64,000 nt of DNA, from contig NZ_ACYY01000002.1 in assembly GCF_000176015.1 (NCBI RefSeq), forward strand, positions 124,001 to 188,000. The letters run 5' to 3'. The first letter of the stretch is position 1; every line of letters begins with the position of its first letter. The notes beneath the pieces were generated by a model that saw only the letters and a program-made list of their open reading frames with translations, searched no databases and had not been told where the DNA came from. Both the position numbers and the translations under genes were made by a program. Positions 38,500 through 46,728 of the stretch are shown here, in pieces. The stretch comes from Rhodobacter ferrooxidans (lineage in GTDB: Bacteria; Pseudomonadota; Alphaproteobacteria; Rhodobacterales; Rhodobacteraceae).

Positions 38500-38826
38500 A
38501 TGCTTAAGACGCAGGCCAAATACCATCTGGGGCAGGTGCTTCGGCACCGCAAACACCCGTTCCGTGGCGTGGTGTTCGATGTGGACGCGATGTTTTCCAA
38601 TACCGAGGAATGGTATGAGAACATCCCCGAGGAAAGCCGCCCGCGCCGCGATCAGCCGTTCTATCACTTGCTGGCCGAAAACGACCAAAGCTATTACGTG
38701 GCTTATGTTTCGGAACAAAATCTGGTGCCGGACGAAACCGGCGAGCCGGTCGATCACCCGGATCTGGGCGATCTGTTCGGGGATTTTCAGGATGGCCGCT
38801 ATCCGTTGCAGTTTCAGTTGAACTGA
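38500..38826 (+). CDS. hspQ: heat-shock protein HspQ
   Basis: 108-residue HspQ/YccV family protein, named for binding hemimethylated DNA in E. coli and acting as a Lon specificity factor. YHLGQVLRHRKHPFRGVVFDVD, the region EEWYENIPEESRPRRDQPFYHLL and YVAYVSEQNLVPD match closely. Gly-rich TCGGGGGA is the only ribosome-site-like sequence upstream of ATG 38500. Followed by a full-length ATATTTG element. Confidence 0.92.
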   Translation: MLKTQAKYHLGQVLRHRKHPFRGVVFDVDAMFSNTEEWYENIPEESRPRRDQPFYHLLAENDQSYYVAYVSEQNLVPDETGEPVDHPDLGDLFGDFQDGRYPLQFQLN

Positions 38827-38833
38827 GCTTGCG

Positions 38834-38892
38834 GAAGCCGGGGGGTTTCACACCCCCCGGACCCCCCGTGGGATATTTGCGCTCAGGTGAAA
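38834..38892 (+). repeat. ATATTTG intergenic element, copy 3
   Basis: Full-length form: AAGCCGGGGGG, loop TTTCACA, CCCCCCGGACCCCCCG, then TGGGATATTTGCG and CTCAGGTGAAA. Lies between convergent hspQ and ggt. Confidence 0.78.
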
Positions 38893-40470
38893 TCAGTAGC
38901 CCAGCGCGCACCCGTCCTTGCGCGGGTCTGAGGCACCCTGCAACACGCCGCTGTCGTCGATCAGGATCGCTTGCGCGCCGCCCAGCGGTTCGTCGGGGAT
39001 GTGGACGGCGTGGCCCAGTTCGGCCAGCCTTGCGTGAACCTGGGGCGGGTAGCCGCGCTCGACCGCAAGGCCCTCGGGGCTGGCAAAGCAGCGGGGGGCG
39101 TCGATGGCAGCCTGCGGGTGCAGGCCGAAATCGACCATGTTGGTCAGAAACCGCACATGGCCGGTGGGCTGGTAGCTGCCGCCCATCACCCCGAAGGGCA
39201 TGGTGACGCGCCCGCCCTGCCGCAACATGCCGGGAATGATGGTATGCATCGGCCGCTTGCCGCCCGCAGCCTCGTTCGGGTGGCCGGGGGTCAGGCAGAA
39301 ACCGGCGCCGCGGTTCTGGAAGGTCAGGCCGAACCTGCGCGAGGCCAGCCCGGTGCCAAAACCCCAGTAAACCGAATAGATCAGCGACACCGCCATGCGG
39401 TCGCGGTCCACCACGGTGACATAGACGGTATCGCGGTGCACAGCCTCGGTCAGCGGGGCGGCGGCGGGCAGGGCGCGGTTGGGATCGATCAGCACCGCCA
39501 GCCGCGTTGCGGTTTCGGGTGCCAGCATATGCGCCAGCCGGGTGGTGTGGTCGGCATCTGCGACAAAGCGGTTGCGGGCGTCATAGGCCAGCTTGGCGGC
39601 CTCGGCCTCCAGATGCGCGCGGGCGGCGCCGAAAGGGGCCAGCGCGGCAAGGTCGAACTGTTTCAGGATGTTCAGCATCAGCAGGGCGGTGGCGCCCTGA
39701 CCGTTCGGCGGATGTTCAAGCAGTTCGGTGCCGTGGTAAAGGCCGCCGATCGGGTCGGTGTAAGTGCAGGCGGTGTCAGCGAAATCCTGCAGAGTGTGGC
39801 TGCCGCCAAGGGCTTGCAGCGAGGTCACCAGGTCTTCGGCCACCTCGCCTTCATAAAACCCGGCGCGCCCTTGGGCGGCGATGCGGCGCAACACCTTTGC
39901 CTGGCCCGGGGCGCGGAACACCTGGCCCACGCGCGGTGCCTGCCCGTTCAGAAGATAGAAGTCGCGGGCCGCACCTTGCAGGATTGCGGCGTCATCGGCC
40001 CAGTCGCGGGCAGTGCGCGGCGCCACCGGCACGCCTTCGTCGGCGTAGCGGATCGCCGGAGCGAAGGTCTGCGTCAGGTCCTGGCTGCCCCAATCGGCGG
40101 CGAGGCGGCAGAAGGCATCGACGGCGCCGGGAATGGTGATCGCCTCGATCCCGCGCAGCGGCGCCGCAGTCAGACCGCGCGCACGCATGTCCGCCGCCGA
40201 AAGCCCAGCCGGGGCGCGGCCCGAGCCGTTCAGCGCCACAACGCGATCTTCGCCGGCAGGTTTCAGCAGGATGAAACAATCGCCGCCAAGCCCGCACATT
40301 GGCGGTTCGCAGATACCCAGCAGGGCTGCGGCGGCAAGGGCGGCATCGACCGCGTTACCTCCGGCCTGCAGGGTGTCGATCGCCACTTTGGCGGCCAAAG
40401 GGTGCGATGTGGCACAGATTCCGTTGCTGGCAAAAACGGCAGAACGGCCCGGAAGCTGGAAATCGCGCAT
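38893..40470 (-). CDS. ggt: gamma-glutamyltransferase family protein (YwrD type)
   Basis: 525-residue Ntn-hydrolase. Autoprocessing Thr lies in HRDTVYVTVVDRDR (the small-subunit N-terminus), after ASNGICATSHPLA, LQAGGNAVDAALAAA and GLGGDCFILL in the large subunit and before the PMHTIIPGML and GVMGGSYQPTGH oxyanion region. There is no signal peptide, so it is cytoplasmic and of the YwrD-like branch, probably acting on gamma-glutamyl compounds or cephalosporin-like amides rather than periplasmic glutathione. ATG 40470 has GGGGGA upstream. Confidence 0.9.
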   Translation of the reverse strand: MRDFQLPGRSAVFASNGICATSHPLAAKVAIDTLQAGGNAVDAALAAAALLGICEPPMCGLGGDCFILLKPAGEDRVVALNGSGRAPAGLSAADMRARGLTAAPLRGIEAITIPGAVDAFCRLAADWGSQDLTQTFAPAIRYADEGVPVAPRTARDWADDAAILQGAARDFYLLNGQAPRVGQVFRAPGQAKVLRRIAAQGRAGFYEGEVAEDLVTSLQALGGSHTLQDFADTACTYTDPIGGLYHGTELLEHPPNGQGATALLMLNILKQFDLAALAPFGAARAHLEAEAAKLAYDARNRFVADADHTTRLAHMLAPETATRLAVLIDPNRALPAAAPLTEAVHRDTVYVTVVDRDRMAVSLIYSVYWGFGTGLASRRFGLTFQNRGAGFCLTPGHPNEAAGGKRPMHTIIPGMLRQGGRVTMPFGVMGGSYQPTGHVRFLTNMVDFGLHPQAAIDAPRCFASPEGLAVERGYPPQVHARLAELGHAVHIPDEPLGGAQAILIDDSGVLQGASDPRKDGCALGY

Positions 40471-40708
40471 CAAATCCCCCTGTTGTGGCGCAGCCTAAGC
40501 GGCACAGAGTGGATTTCCAAGCGGGGAAGGAACCTCGGTACCGCGATCTGGGTGGGGGCAAACGATCACGGCACCGAGGGAAGCTTTATGCAGCTACGCC
40601 TTCTATATGGCTGCTGTGTGCGGCAGGTTTAGGGGGAAATTTAGGCAAAGTTGCGTCCTTTTCACGAGTCGGGCTTTTCGCCAGTTGGATTTTTCGCAAG
40701 ATCGGCGG

Positions 40709-41179
40709 TCATGGGGCAGGGCGTCGTGCGTCCAACCGGAAGCTCAAGTGGTTGCGACCATCAGACCGCCGATAGCGCAGGTTGCGCGACAGGGCGCGAA
40801 TCATGTGCCAGCCAAAGCCGCCCTCGGGCAGGTCTTCGCGCGCCGCAGCCGGATGTGGCACCCCAGCCGGCAATACGCCACCCGGCATCGGCGCACCCTG
40901 GTCCTCGATCTGACACAGCAGGTCGGCCCTTTGCCGTCGCAGGCTGACCCTGATCACACCATCACCGCCCGCATAGGCATGTTCGACAATATTGTTCAAC
41001 GCCTCGGCCAAAACGATCTGGGCAACGCCGCGTTCGGTTTCTGGCATGGCGCGCAAAACCGGCATGTCGAACAACGCGCGCAGGCCGTCGCGCACCGCCA
41101 TCGGATCGGCGCGGATGACAATTCGGGCTTGATCGGCCGCCTCCTGCGGCACAAGGCGGCGAAGGCTGTCACCCGGCAT
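40709..41179 (-). CDS. RsbW-type anti-sigma/serine kinase ATPase
   Basis: 156-residue GHKL ATPase of the RsbW/SpoIIAB type. VLAEALNNIVEHAYAG is the N-box with the Mg-binding Asn; DQGAPMP is the G1 box region and GGFGWHMIRALS the G2 loop. It overlaps the STAS gene by 11 bases, so the pair is made together, the usual partner-switch arrangement in which the kinase phosphorylates the STAS protein. No sigma factor or PP2C phosphatase is in the window. Start ATG 41179 rather than GTG 41200. Confidence 0.87.
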   Translation of the reverse strand: MPGDSLRRLVPQEAADQARIVIRADPMAVRDGLRALFDMPVLRAMPETERGVAQIVLAEALNNIVEHAYAGGDGVIRVSLRRQRADLLCQIEDQGAPMPGGVLPAGVPHPAAAREDLPEGGFGWHMIRALSRNLRYRRSDGRNHLSFRLDARRPAP

Positions 41180-41516
41180 CGCGCAGACCGGGCTGGCCAC
41201 GGTCCGGCACGGCGGGATGGATGGTGAATACCGAATCCATCCGGGTCAGGCGGAACACCTTCTGCACCGTCGGCGTCAGCCCGGCCAGTTCCAGCTTGCG
41301 GTCCGGTCCCAGCGCCTTCATCACCGCCACCACGGCACCAAGGCCCGAGCTGTCCAGAAAGCTGACGCGCGACAGATCCAGCAGCACCCGCCGGGTCGGG
41401 GCTTCGGTGATTTCGCGCATGCGATCCTTGAACTGGATGGCACCCGCGGCATCAATCCGGTCGCCCATCGCGGTCACGATCAGAAGATCGCCGCGCTGCT
41501 CTGCTTTCAGGTCCAT
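41169..41516 (-). CDS. RsbV-type STAS anti-sigma-factor antagonist
   Basis: 115-residue STAS domain. The phospho-acceptor serine pair is in VSFLDSSGLGAVVAVMKAL, exactly as in SpoIIAA/RsbV, with LLIVTAMGDRIDAAGA at the N-terminus. It should bind the RsbW-type kinase encoded immediately downstream and release that kinase's target when unphosphorylated. AGGAG precedes ATG 41516. Confidence 0.89.
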   Translation of the reverse strand: MDLKAEQRGDLLIVTAMGDRIDAAGAIQFKDRMREITEAPTRRVLLDLSRVSFLDSSGLGAVVAVMKALGPDRKLELAGLTPTVQKVFRLTRMDSVFTIHPAVPDRGQPGLRDAG

Positions 41517-41601
41517 AACCCAACTCCTGCTGATCATTACCCCCGCAGACTAGGGCCGCTTCGTTAGGATTTGGTAAGCGCCACTCCGACCTTTCGCTTT
41601 C

Positions 41602-41659
41602 TCCTTTGAACAAATATCCTCGGGGGGTCCGGGGGGCAGACGGCCCCCCGGCTTTCTTG
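41602..41659 (-). repeat. ATATTTG intergenic element, copy 4
   Basis: Read on the minus strand: AAGCCGGGGGG, loop, CCCCCCGGACCCCCCG, then AGGATATTTG and TTCAAAGGAGAAA. Full-length form, between the divergent rsbV and msrC genes. Confidence 0.78.
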
Positions 41660-41670
41660 GGAAATCGGCC

Positions 41671-42129
41671 ATGACACTGGACTACGACGATCTCGACTCC
41701 CGCCTGCATGCCTTGTGCCACGGCGAGACCGATGTGGTGGCGTTGATGGCGACGGTGGCCTGCGAGGTGCACCAGACGCACCCGCTGGCCGACTGGACCG
41801 GGTTCTACCGGGTGGTCGGGCCAAAGCTTTTGAAGATCGGTCCCTATCAGGGCGGGCATGGCTGTCTGGTGATTCCGTTCTCGCGCGGGGTTTGCGGGGC
41901 GGTGGCGCGCAGCGGCAAGGCGTTGAATGTGCCGGATGTCGAGGCGTTTCCAGATCATATCGCCTGCGCTTCAACCACGCGGTCGGAACTGGTGCTGCCG
42001 GTGTGGAACGGCGCCGGGGCCTTGCTGGGGGTGCTTGATCTGGACAGCAACACTCCGGCTGCCTTTACCGCCGAGGACGAGGCGCGGCTGACGGCAATTC
42101 TGGCGGATATTTTCCGCGACGCTTCCTGA
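41671..42129 (+). CDS. msrC: free methionine-(R)-sulfoxide reductase
   Basis: 152-residue GAF-fold fRMsr that repairs free Met-R-sulfoxide using thioredoxin. The three conserved cysteines are in YQGGHGCLVIPFSRGVCG and FPDHIACAS, arranged as in E. coli and yeast enzymes, with DWTGFYRV at the substrate side. Its stop overlaps the next gene start by one base (TGATG), so the two are co-translated, though no functional link is obvious. Confidence 0.92.
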   Translation: MTLDYDDLDSRLHALCHGETDVVALMATVACEVHQTHPLADWTGFYRVVGPKLLKIGPYQGGHGCLVIPFSRGVCGAVARSGKALNVPDVEAFPDHIACASTTRSELVLPVWNGAGALLGVLDLDSNTPAAFTAEDEARLTAILADIFRDAS

Positions 42130-42794
42130 TGGTGGGTGACGGGATCAGCGATGCGGTGCCGTTCGGGCTGCCGCGGCTGGCCTGTCGGCAAGGACGGATT
42201 GCGCCAAATGCGGCCTATGCCGATCTGGGCCTGGCGCTGCCTGCGGCGTTGCTGAGGGCGGTGCCTCAGCGGCAGGCGGAGTTCATGGCAGGCAGGCTCT
42301 GTGCCGCGCTGGCGTTGCGAGACCTCGGGGCCGAGTCGGTCGAGGTGGCGGTGAACCCCGACCGCAGCCCGTGCTGGCCGGTGGGGTTTGTAGGCTCGAT
42401 CAGTCATAGCGGCGACCAGGTGGTGGCGGTGGTGGCGAAGGCGGGCGACTATCGGCGGCTGGGAGTGGATATCGAGCCGCTGATGCCCGAGGCGCAGTCC
42501 CGCGATCTGGCCGAAACCTTGCTGGCGCCGGTGGATGCCGCGTTCTGCCCGGCGGGCGTGGGTTTTGCCGCTTTCGTGACGCTGGTGTTTTCGGCCAAGG
42601 AGGCGTTTTACAAGGCGCTGTCAGCCGATCTGGGGCGGATCATCGGTTTTCACGAGGTGCGGCTGTGCGGCATCGCGCCGGGCGAGGTGCGGCTGGCGCT
42701 GGTGCCCGGGTTGGGCGGGGCAGAGCATCGGCTGCACTATCGCTGGGCGGACGGCATCTGTCTGACGCTGCTGGCAGAGCCCTGCGGCGGATAG
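42129..42794 (+). CDS. 4'-phosphopantetheinyl transferase (EntD/Sfp type)
   Basis: 221-residue transferase that attaches the CoA-derived arm to carrier proteins. GSISHSGDQVVAVVA, the metal-binding GVDIEPL and FSAKEAFYKAL signature (W/KEA motif) are complete. EntD-like members serve siderophore or polyketide carrier proteins; no NRPS or PKS gene is visible in this window, so its partner must lie elsewhere. Start ATG 42129 overlaps the msrC stop. Confidence 0.91.
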   Translation: MVGDGISDAVPFGLPRLACRQGRIAPNAAYADLGLALPAALLRAVPQRQAEFMAGRLCAALALRDLGAESVEVAVNPDRSPCWPVGFVGSISHSGDQVVAVVAKAGDYRRLGVDIEPLMPEAQSRDLAETLLAPVDAAFCPAGVGFAAFVTLVFSAKEAFYKALSADLGRIIGFHEVRLCGIAPGEVRLALVPGLGGAEHRLHYRWADGICLTLLAEPCGG

Positions 42795-42803
42795 GGCGGA
42801 CGC

Positions 42804-42836
42804 TCCGCGGGGGATATTTGTGCAAAGATGAATGCG
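42804..42836 (+). repeat. ATATTTG intergenic element, copy 5
   Basis: GCGGACGCTCCGC hairpin, then GGGGGATATTTG and TGCAAAGATGAATGCG, between the convergent phosphopantetheinyl transferase gene and the alcohol dehydrogenase gene. Confidence 0.72.
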
Positions 42837-42840
42837 CAGG

Positions 42841-43989
42841 TCAGGAGGCGGCGGCCAGCACCTGTTGCAGGGTGGCGGGGGAAAGCGGCACCGGGTTGCC
42901 CTGCATGGAGGACGAGGCTTGCGCGGCAAGGGTGGTGGCGGCGTGATCGGCAGGGGATAGGCCCTGGGCGGTGAGGCCGGGCAGGCCCGCGGCGCGGATC
43001 CAGGTGGCAAGGGCTGTGGGGGCGGCCTCGGGCGTGGTGCCGAAGGCGGTGCCGATCAGGCTGCAGACCGTGGTCAGCCGGGCATGGGCGGGGCTGCCGG
43101 GAGAGGTTGCCGCCAGATTGGCGCTTAGCACCGGCGCCAGCAGTGCGCCGCAGATCGCGCCATGCGCGGCCCCGGTGCTACCGCCGATCACCCCGGCCAG
43201 GCCGTGCACCGCGCCAAGGCCCGCATTGGCCAGCGCCAGCCCGCCGCACAGGCTGACCCAGGCCAGCGCATCACGGGCTTCCGGGTCTTCGACCTGCATC
43301 AGCCGGATCAGGGCTGTCAGGCCGCTGCCGATGGCGGGCAGAGTCAGCGCGTCGGTGAAGGGGGTGGCGCGGCACGAGACGTAAGGCTCGATCACCTGGG
43401 TGAGGGCGTCGAGGCCCGAAGCGAGGGTGACGGCGCGTGGGCAGTGGTCGGTCAGGGCGGGGTCGATGATCGCCAGTCGTGCCAGCATCCGGTCATCGCG
43501 CAGGCTGACCTTGCGGTGATGCTCGGGCAGGCCGATGACGGCGTTCTTGGTGGCCTCGGCGCCAGTGCCCGCAGTGGTGGGGATGGCGATGAAAGGCAGC
43601 GGCGGGGCGGCCAGCGGCAGGGCGCGACCCACCACCTCCAGATGGTCCATCGCACCGCCGGGGGCGGGCAGCAGCGCCGCCACCGCCTTGGCCAGATCAA
43701 GCGCCGCACCACCGCCAAGGCCCACCACCCACTCGGCCCCGGCACCCTTGGCCTGCGCCACGGCGGCGTTCAGCATCGCAAGGTCAGGCTCGCGCGGGCA
43801 GGGCAGCGGCAGCACTTCGGCGCCGAGGTCTTGCAGCGCCGTCAGCAGCCACTGGGCGCGGGCCGGGTTGGCGCCATGCACCAGCACGCCACGGGTGCCG
43901 AAGGCCGTTATCAGCGCCGGAGCTTTGGCGGATTCGCCCCGACCGAACAGGATGCGCGCGGGGGCGGTGATGCCGAATGGCGCGATCAT
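42841..43989 (-). CDS. iron-containing alcohol dehydrogenase, coupled to glpK
   Basis: 382-residue Fe-type ADH. Nucleotide site [19 protein letters not shown]; the metal ligands are an Asp in [15 protein letters not shown] and His residues in [12 protein letters not shown] and [14 protein letters not shown]. Close relatives include maleylacetate reductases and glycerol or propanediol dehydrogenases. It begins inside the glpK stop (ATGA overlap), so production is tied to glycerol kinase; an alternative route for glycerol or dihydroxyacetone, or another C3 alcohol, is inferred. Product unknown; maleylacetate reductase is unlikely from context. Confidence 0.88.
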   Translation of the reverse strand: MIAPFGITAPARILFGRGESAKAPALITAFGTRGVLVHGANPARAQWLLTALQDLGAEVLPLPCPREPDLAMLNAAVAQAKGAGAEWVVGLGGGAALDLAKAVAALLPAPGGAMDHLEVVGRALPLAAPPLPFIAIPTTAGTGAEATKNAVIGLPEHHRKVSLRDDRMLARLAIIDPALTDHCPRAVTLASGLDALTQVIEPYVSCRATPFTDALTLPAIGSGLTALIRLMQVEDPEARDALAWVSLCGGLALANAGLGAVHGLAGVIGGSTGAAHGAICGALLAPVLSANLAATSPGSPAHARLTTVCSLIGTAFGTTPEAAPTALATWIRAAGLPGLTAQGLSPADHAATTLAAQASSSMQGNPVPLSPATLQQVLAAAS

Positions 43990-45464
43990 ACGCTGACCGT
44001 GGCGGCGACGGCGCGTTGCCAGCGAGCGTATTTCGCCGCGCGAATATCGGGGGGCATGGCGGGGGTGAAGCGGCGCTCCAGCGCCCAGCTTTGGGCGAAT
44101 TTCTCCGGGCCGGGGCAGATACCGGCCTGCAGACCGGCCAGCCAGGCGGCACCCAGCGCCGTGGTTTCGGTGACCTGTGGCCGATCCACCGGCGCACCCA
44201 GAATGTCGGCCAGAAACTGCATCGTCCAGTCGCTACGCGCCATGCCGCCATCTACCCGCAGCACCGCCGCCTGCCCCGCCCCCCAATCGGCCTGCATCGC
44301 CCCCAACAGGTCGCGGGTCTGGAAACCGACGCTTTCCAGCGCCGCGCGGGCCAGTTCGGCGGGGCCGGTGTTGCGGGTCAGGCCGAAGACGGCGCCACGA
44401 CAGTCCGGCTGCCAATACGGCGCGCCAAGGCCGGTGAAGGCGGGCACCAGCACCACGTCCTGCGAGGGATCGGCGGTTTGCGCGAGGCTTTGGGTCTCGC
44501 CCGCCGCGCCAATCAGATGCAGCCCGTCACGCAGCCATTGCACCACGGCACCGGCGATGAAGATCGAGCCTTCCAGCGCATAGGTCGGCTTGCCGTTCAA
44601 CTGATATGCCAGCGTCGTCAGCATGCGGTTGCGGCTGGGCACCATCTGATCGCCGGTGTTCAAGAGGGCAAAACAGCCGGTGCCGTAGGTGGATTTCAGC
44701 ATCCCCGGCGTGAAACAGGCCTGCCCGACGGTGGCGGCATGCTGATCGCCCGCCACGCCAAGGATCGGGATCGCCCGCCCGAACAGGTCGGCTTGCGTGC
44801 TGCCATAATCGGCGGCGCAATCGCGCACGTCTGGCAGCAGCTCCATCGGGATGTTCAGCAGGGCGCAGATATCGGCATCCCAGCCGCCGTCGCGGATGTT
44901 GTAAAGCAGAGTGCGGCTGGCGTTGGTGGCGTCGGTGGCATGGGTTTTGCCGCCCGTGAGGTGCCAGATCAGAAAGCTGTCCACCGTGCCGAAAGCCAGC
45001 TCGCCCCGCTCCGCCCGCGCCCTTGCACCGGGGATATTGTCCAGCAGCCAAGCCAGCTTGGTGCCCGAGAAATACGGGTCCAGCAGCAGGCCGGTGCGGG
45101 CGGTGATCATCGGCTCGTGCCCCTCGGCGCGCAGGCGGGCGCAAGTGTCGGCGGTGCGGCGGTCTTGCCAGACGATGGCGTTGTGGATCGGCTGGCCGGT
45201 GGAGCGATCCCAGGCAAGGGTGGTTTCGCGCTGGTTGGTGATGCCGATGGCGGCAACTTTCGCCGGGTCAGTGCGGGAAAGCACGGCGCGGGTGGTGGCA
45301 AGGGTGGTGCGCCATAGGTCGGCGGGGTCATGCTCCACATAACCGGAAGCCGGGTAGATTTGCGGAAACTCCTCCTGCGCCGAGGTGATCGGGGTGAGGC
45401 CGTCCGTGAACAGGATGGCCCGGGTGGAGGTGGTGCCCTGGTCGATGGCGAGGATTTGGGTCAT
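43986..45464 (-). CDS. glpK: glycerol kinase
   Basis: 492-residue FGGY kinase making glycerol 3-phosphate from glycerol and [15 protein letters not shown] at the N-terminus, [45 protein letters not shown] and [14 protein letters not shown] are all canonical. Typical GlpK length. Its upstream region is the low-GC 45.47-46.73 kb block, and no clear promoter or strong ribosome site is visible (only AAGG about 13 bases upstream). glpD and glpR follow beyond that block, so the glp genes were probably once contiguous. Confidence 0.96.
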   Translation of the reverse strand: MTQILAIDQGTTSTRAILFTDGLTPITSAQEEFPQIYPASGYVEHDPADLWRTTLATTRAVLSRTDPAKVAAIGITNQRETTLAWDRSTGQPIHNAIVWQDRRTADTCARLRAEGHEPMITARTGLLLDPYFSGTKLAWLLDNIPGARARAERGELAFGTVDSFLIWHLTGGKTHATDATNASRTLLYNIRDGGWDADICALLNIPMELLPDVRDCAADYGSTQADLFGRAIPILGVAGDQHAATVGQACFTPGMLKSTYGTGCFALLNTGDQMVPSRNRMLTTLAYQLNGKPTYALEGSIFIAGAVVQWLRDGLHLIGAAGETQSLAQTADPSQDVVLVPAFTGLGAPYWQPDCRGAVFGLTRNTGPAELARAALESVGFQTRDLLGAMQADWGAGQAAVLRVDGGMARSDWTMQFLADILGAPVDRPQVTETTALGAAWLAGLQAGICPGPEKFAQSWALERRFTPAMPPDIRAAKYARWQRAVAATVSV

Positions 45465-45897
45465 GGGGGGGTGGCCTTGGGGGGTCAGTCACAGGTAGAA
45501 TGGACGATGTGTGAGACTGAAACAATATTTCTTGTTGTTCAGTGATGGACCGCCTGCAGTCAATTGCAAGCTCACCGGGTGGCAATATCTTTAGAGAAGA
45601 ATGTATAGGATGTGATGATTGATGCTTGCGATTCGCAGTGCTAGCTGATTCATTCAGCATTTCGCCCGCTACCATTCATTCTGACCTGCACTCCAAGCAG
45701 GAAGCCATATCTCGGAGGAGAAAGTGGCAAGCAGACCCAACTCCGTGATTCTATTGACTGATTCGCGCGCTCATGGTAGAGAAAGTTGCATATTGCTGGC
45801 GCAGTCGAGCGAAATCTAAGTCGAAGACGCGATGCTCCACAATATGTGTCGCCCCGACATGTCGGGGCGACTAGGGAGTGTGGCTTAGGTCATAATC
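45465..45897. other. 433-base low-GC gap upstream of glpK
   Basis: About 50% GC. I see no convincing gene. It holds the promoter region of glpK at its left end, an 11-base repeat unit CACCGGGTGGC (45573-45583, also at 46716-46726), and the perfect 24-base palindrome at 45848-45871. Confidence 0.6.
45848..45871. repeat. perfect 24-base palindrome
   Basis: Half-site GTCGCCCCGACA, exactly repeated in reverse complement with no spacer. It is 26 bases past the stop of the 176-residue gene. It could terminate that gene (no T-run) or be a protein-binding or recombination site. Confidence 0.8.
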
Positions 45898-46428
45898 TCA
45901 TGTCCCACCCCCCGGCACGGCTTCACGGCCTTTCGCTTGGGTGTTGAACAAAGAGCCCGTTGACGCCTCCCCAGGCAACATGTCAGCGGGTTCTTTCTTT
46001 TCGGGAAGACGGTAGACCGACGACCCCTCGTCCTTGTGCAGAAGGTTTCCCTTCCACATGCGCCAGAAAGTCGTGGATACATAAGTGCCCGCGACATTCC
46101 GGTCCCATCGGTCCCGAATGATCTTGGTTGCGAACTTCGGTTCCATTCCATTGATTCCGTCTGCCAATTTCTCTTGCAGAATGGTGATGATCATTTCAGG
46201 CAAAGTGCGCTTTTCCCTCGCACGCGCCGCTGGAAGCTCAACCGCGGTTGTTGCAAGGTTCGGCTGCGCTTCAAGCCCACCCCCTCCAGACAAACGAGTT
46301 ACGACTCGCTCAGCCATTTCAAGTTCGCCCAATTCGTTTTCAAGGACAGCAATGGAATTGCGATGCCGTGCAATCTCCTGCTCGACTACGTCCCGGCGGT
46401 TCTGAATGAGTGAAAGATTTTGATCCAT
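45898..46428 (-). CDS. unknown protein: coiled coil plus winged-helix-like domain
   Basis: 176 residues, not recognised. Residues 1-45 (NRRDVVEQEIARHRNSIAVLE) form a likely coiled coil; a Gly-rich linker follows; residues about 73-145 resemble a HARE/HTH-like winged helix (LPEMIITILQEKL, KIIRDRWDRNV, VSTTFWRMWKGNLLHKD, SVYRLP). A good promoter (TTGCAC-N17-TATGAT) puts the transcription start at about the ATG, so the mRNA is probably leaderless. GC (about 50%) and codon use differ from both glp neighbours, which suggests horizontal acquisition. A DNA-binding role is inferred from the fold only. Confidence 0.68.
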   Translation of the reverse strand: MDQNLSLIQNRRDVVEQEIARHRNSIAVLENELGELEMAERVVTRLSGGGGLEAQPNLATTAVELPAARAREKRTLPEMIITILQEKLADGINGMEPKFATKIIRDRWDRNVAGTYVSTTFWRMWKGNLLHKDEGSSVYRLPEKKEPADMLPGEASTGSLFNTQAKGREAVPGGGT

Positions 46429-46728
46429 GATGGCTTATCATAGCGCCGGACGAAGCCCCGTGCAAGTCGAAAATGTTCTCGGAATGGCGAATTCTGGCTT
46501 TGTTCTCGCTTCCACATTTCCGTTGAAATGCAAAATGATTTCTGTTTGTTTGCAAGTAGTTGACAGAAGCAATGATCCGGAAGATCCCACTGGACCAAGA
46601 CTGAAGGTTCCCACCCTGTGTGGTTCTGCCCGAAGGTTTCATTTCAACCAACATGCCAAGCCATCATGATGAGTCGCAGCGCAAATTTGCACCAGGATAT
46701 CGAACTTCAGGAACGCACCGGGTGGCGG
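46429..46728. other. 300-base low-GC gap between the unknown gene and glpD
   Basis: GC falls to about 37-42% near 46501-46560. Contains the promoter of the 176-residue gene and no supported coding frame. It ends at the glpD stop codon, so the right boundary of the low-GC block coincides with the gene end. Confidence 0.55.
46437..46465 (-). promoter_or_regulatory. promoter of the 176-residue gene
   Basis: On the minus strand TTGCAC (46465-46460), 17-base spacer, TATGAT (46442-46437), ATG 8 bases further. Near-consensus, unlike most promoters in the window. Confidence 0.65.

Noticed and set aside
46340-46669. Two overlapping frames (about 80 and 104 residues, opposite strands) in the glpK-glpD gap
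   Set aside because: They overlap the promoter of the 176-residue gene, have no ribosome site and no protein-like features; more likely chance frames in lower-GC DNA.
45573-46726. CACCGGGTGGC direct repeat as a target-site duplication
   Set aside because: An 11-base repeat in a 1.3 kb interval is expected by chance in a modest fraction of cases, and there are no terminal inverted repeats or transposase; kept only as a note.
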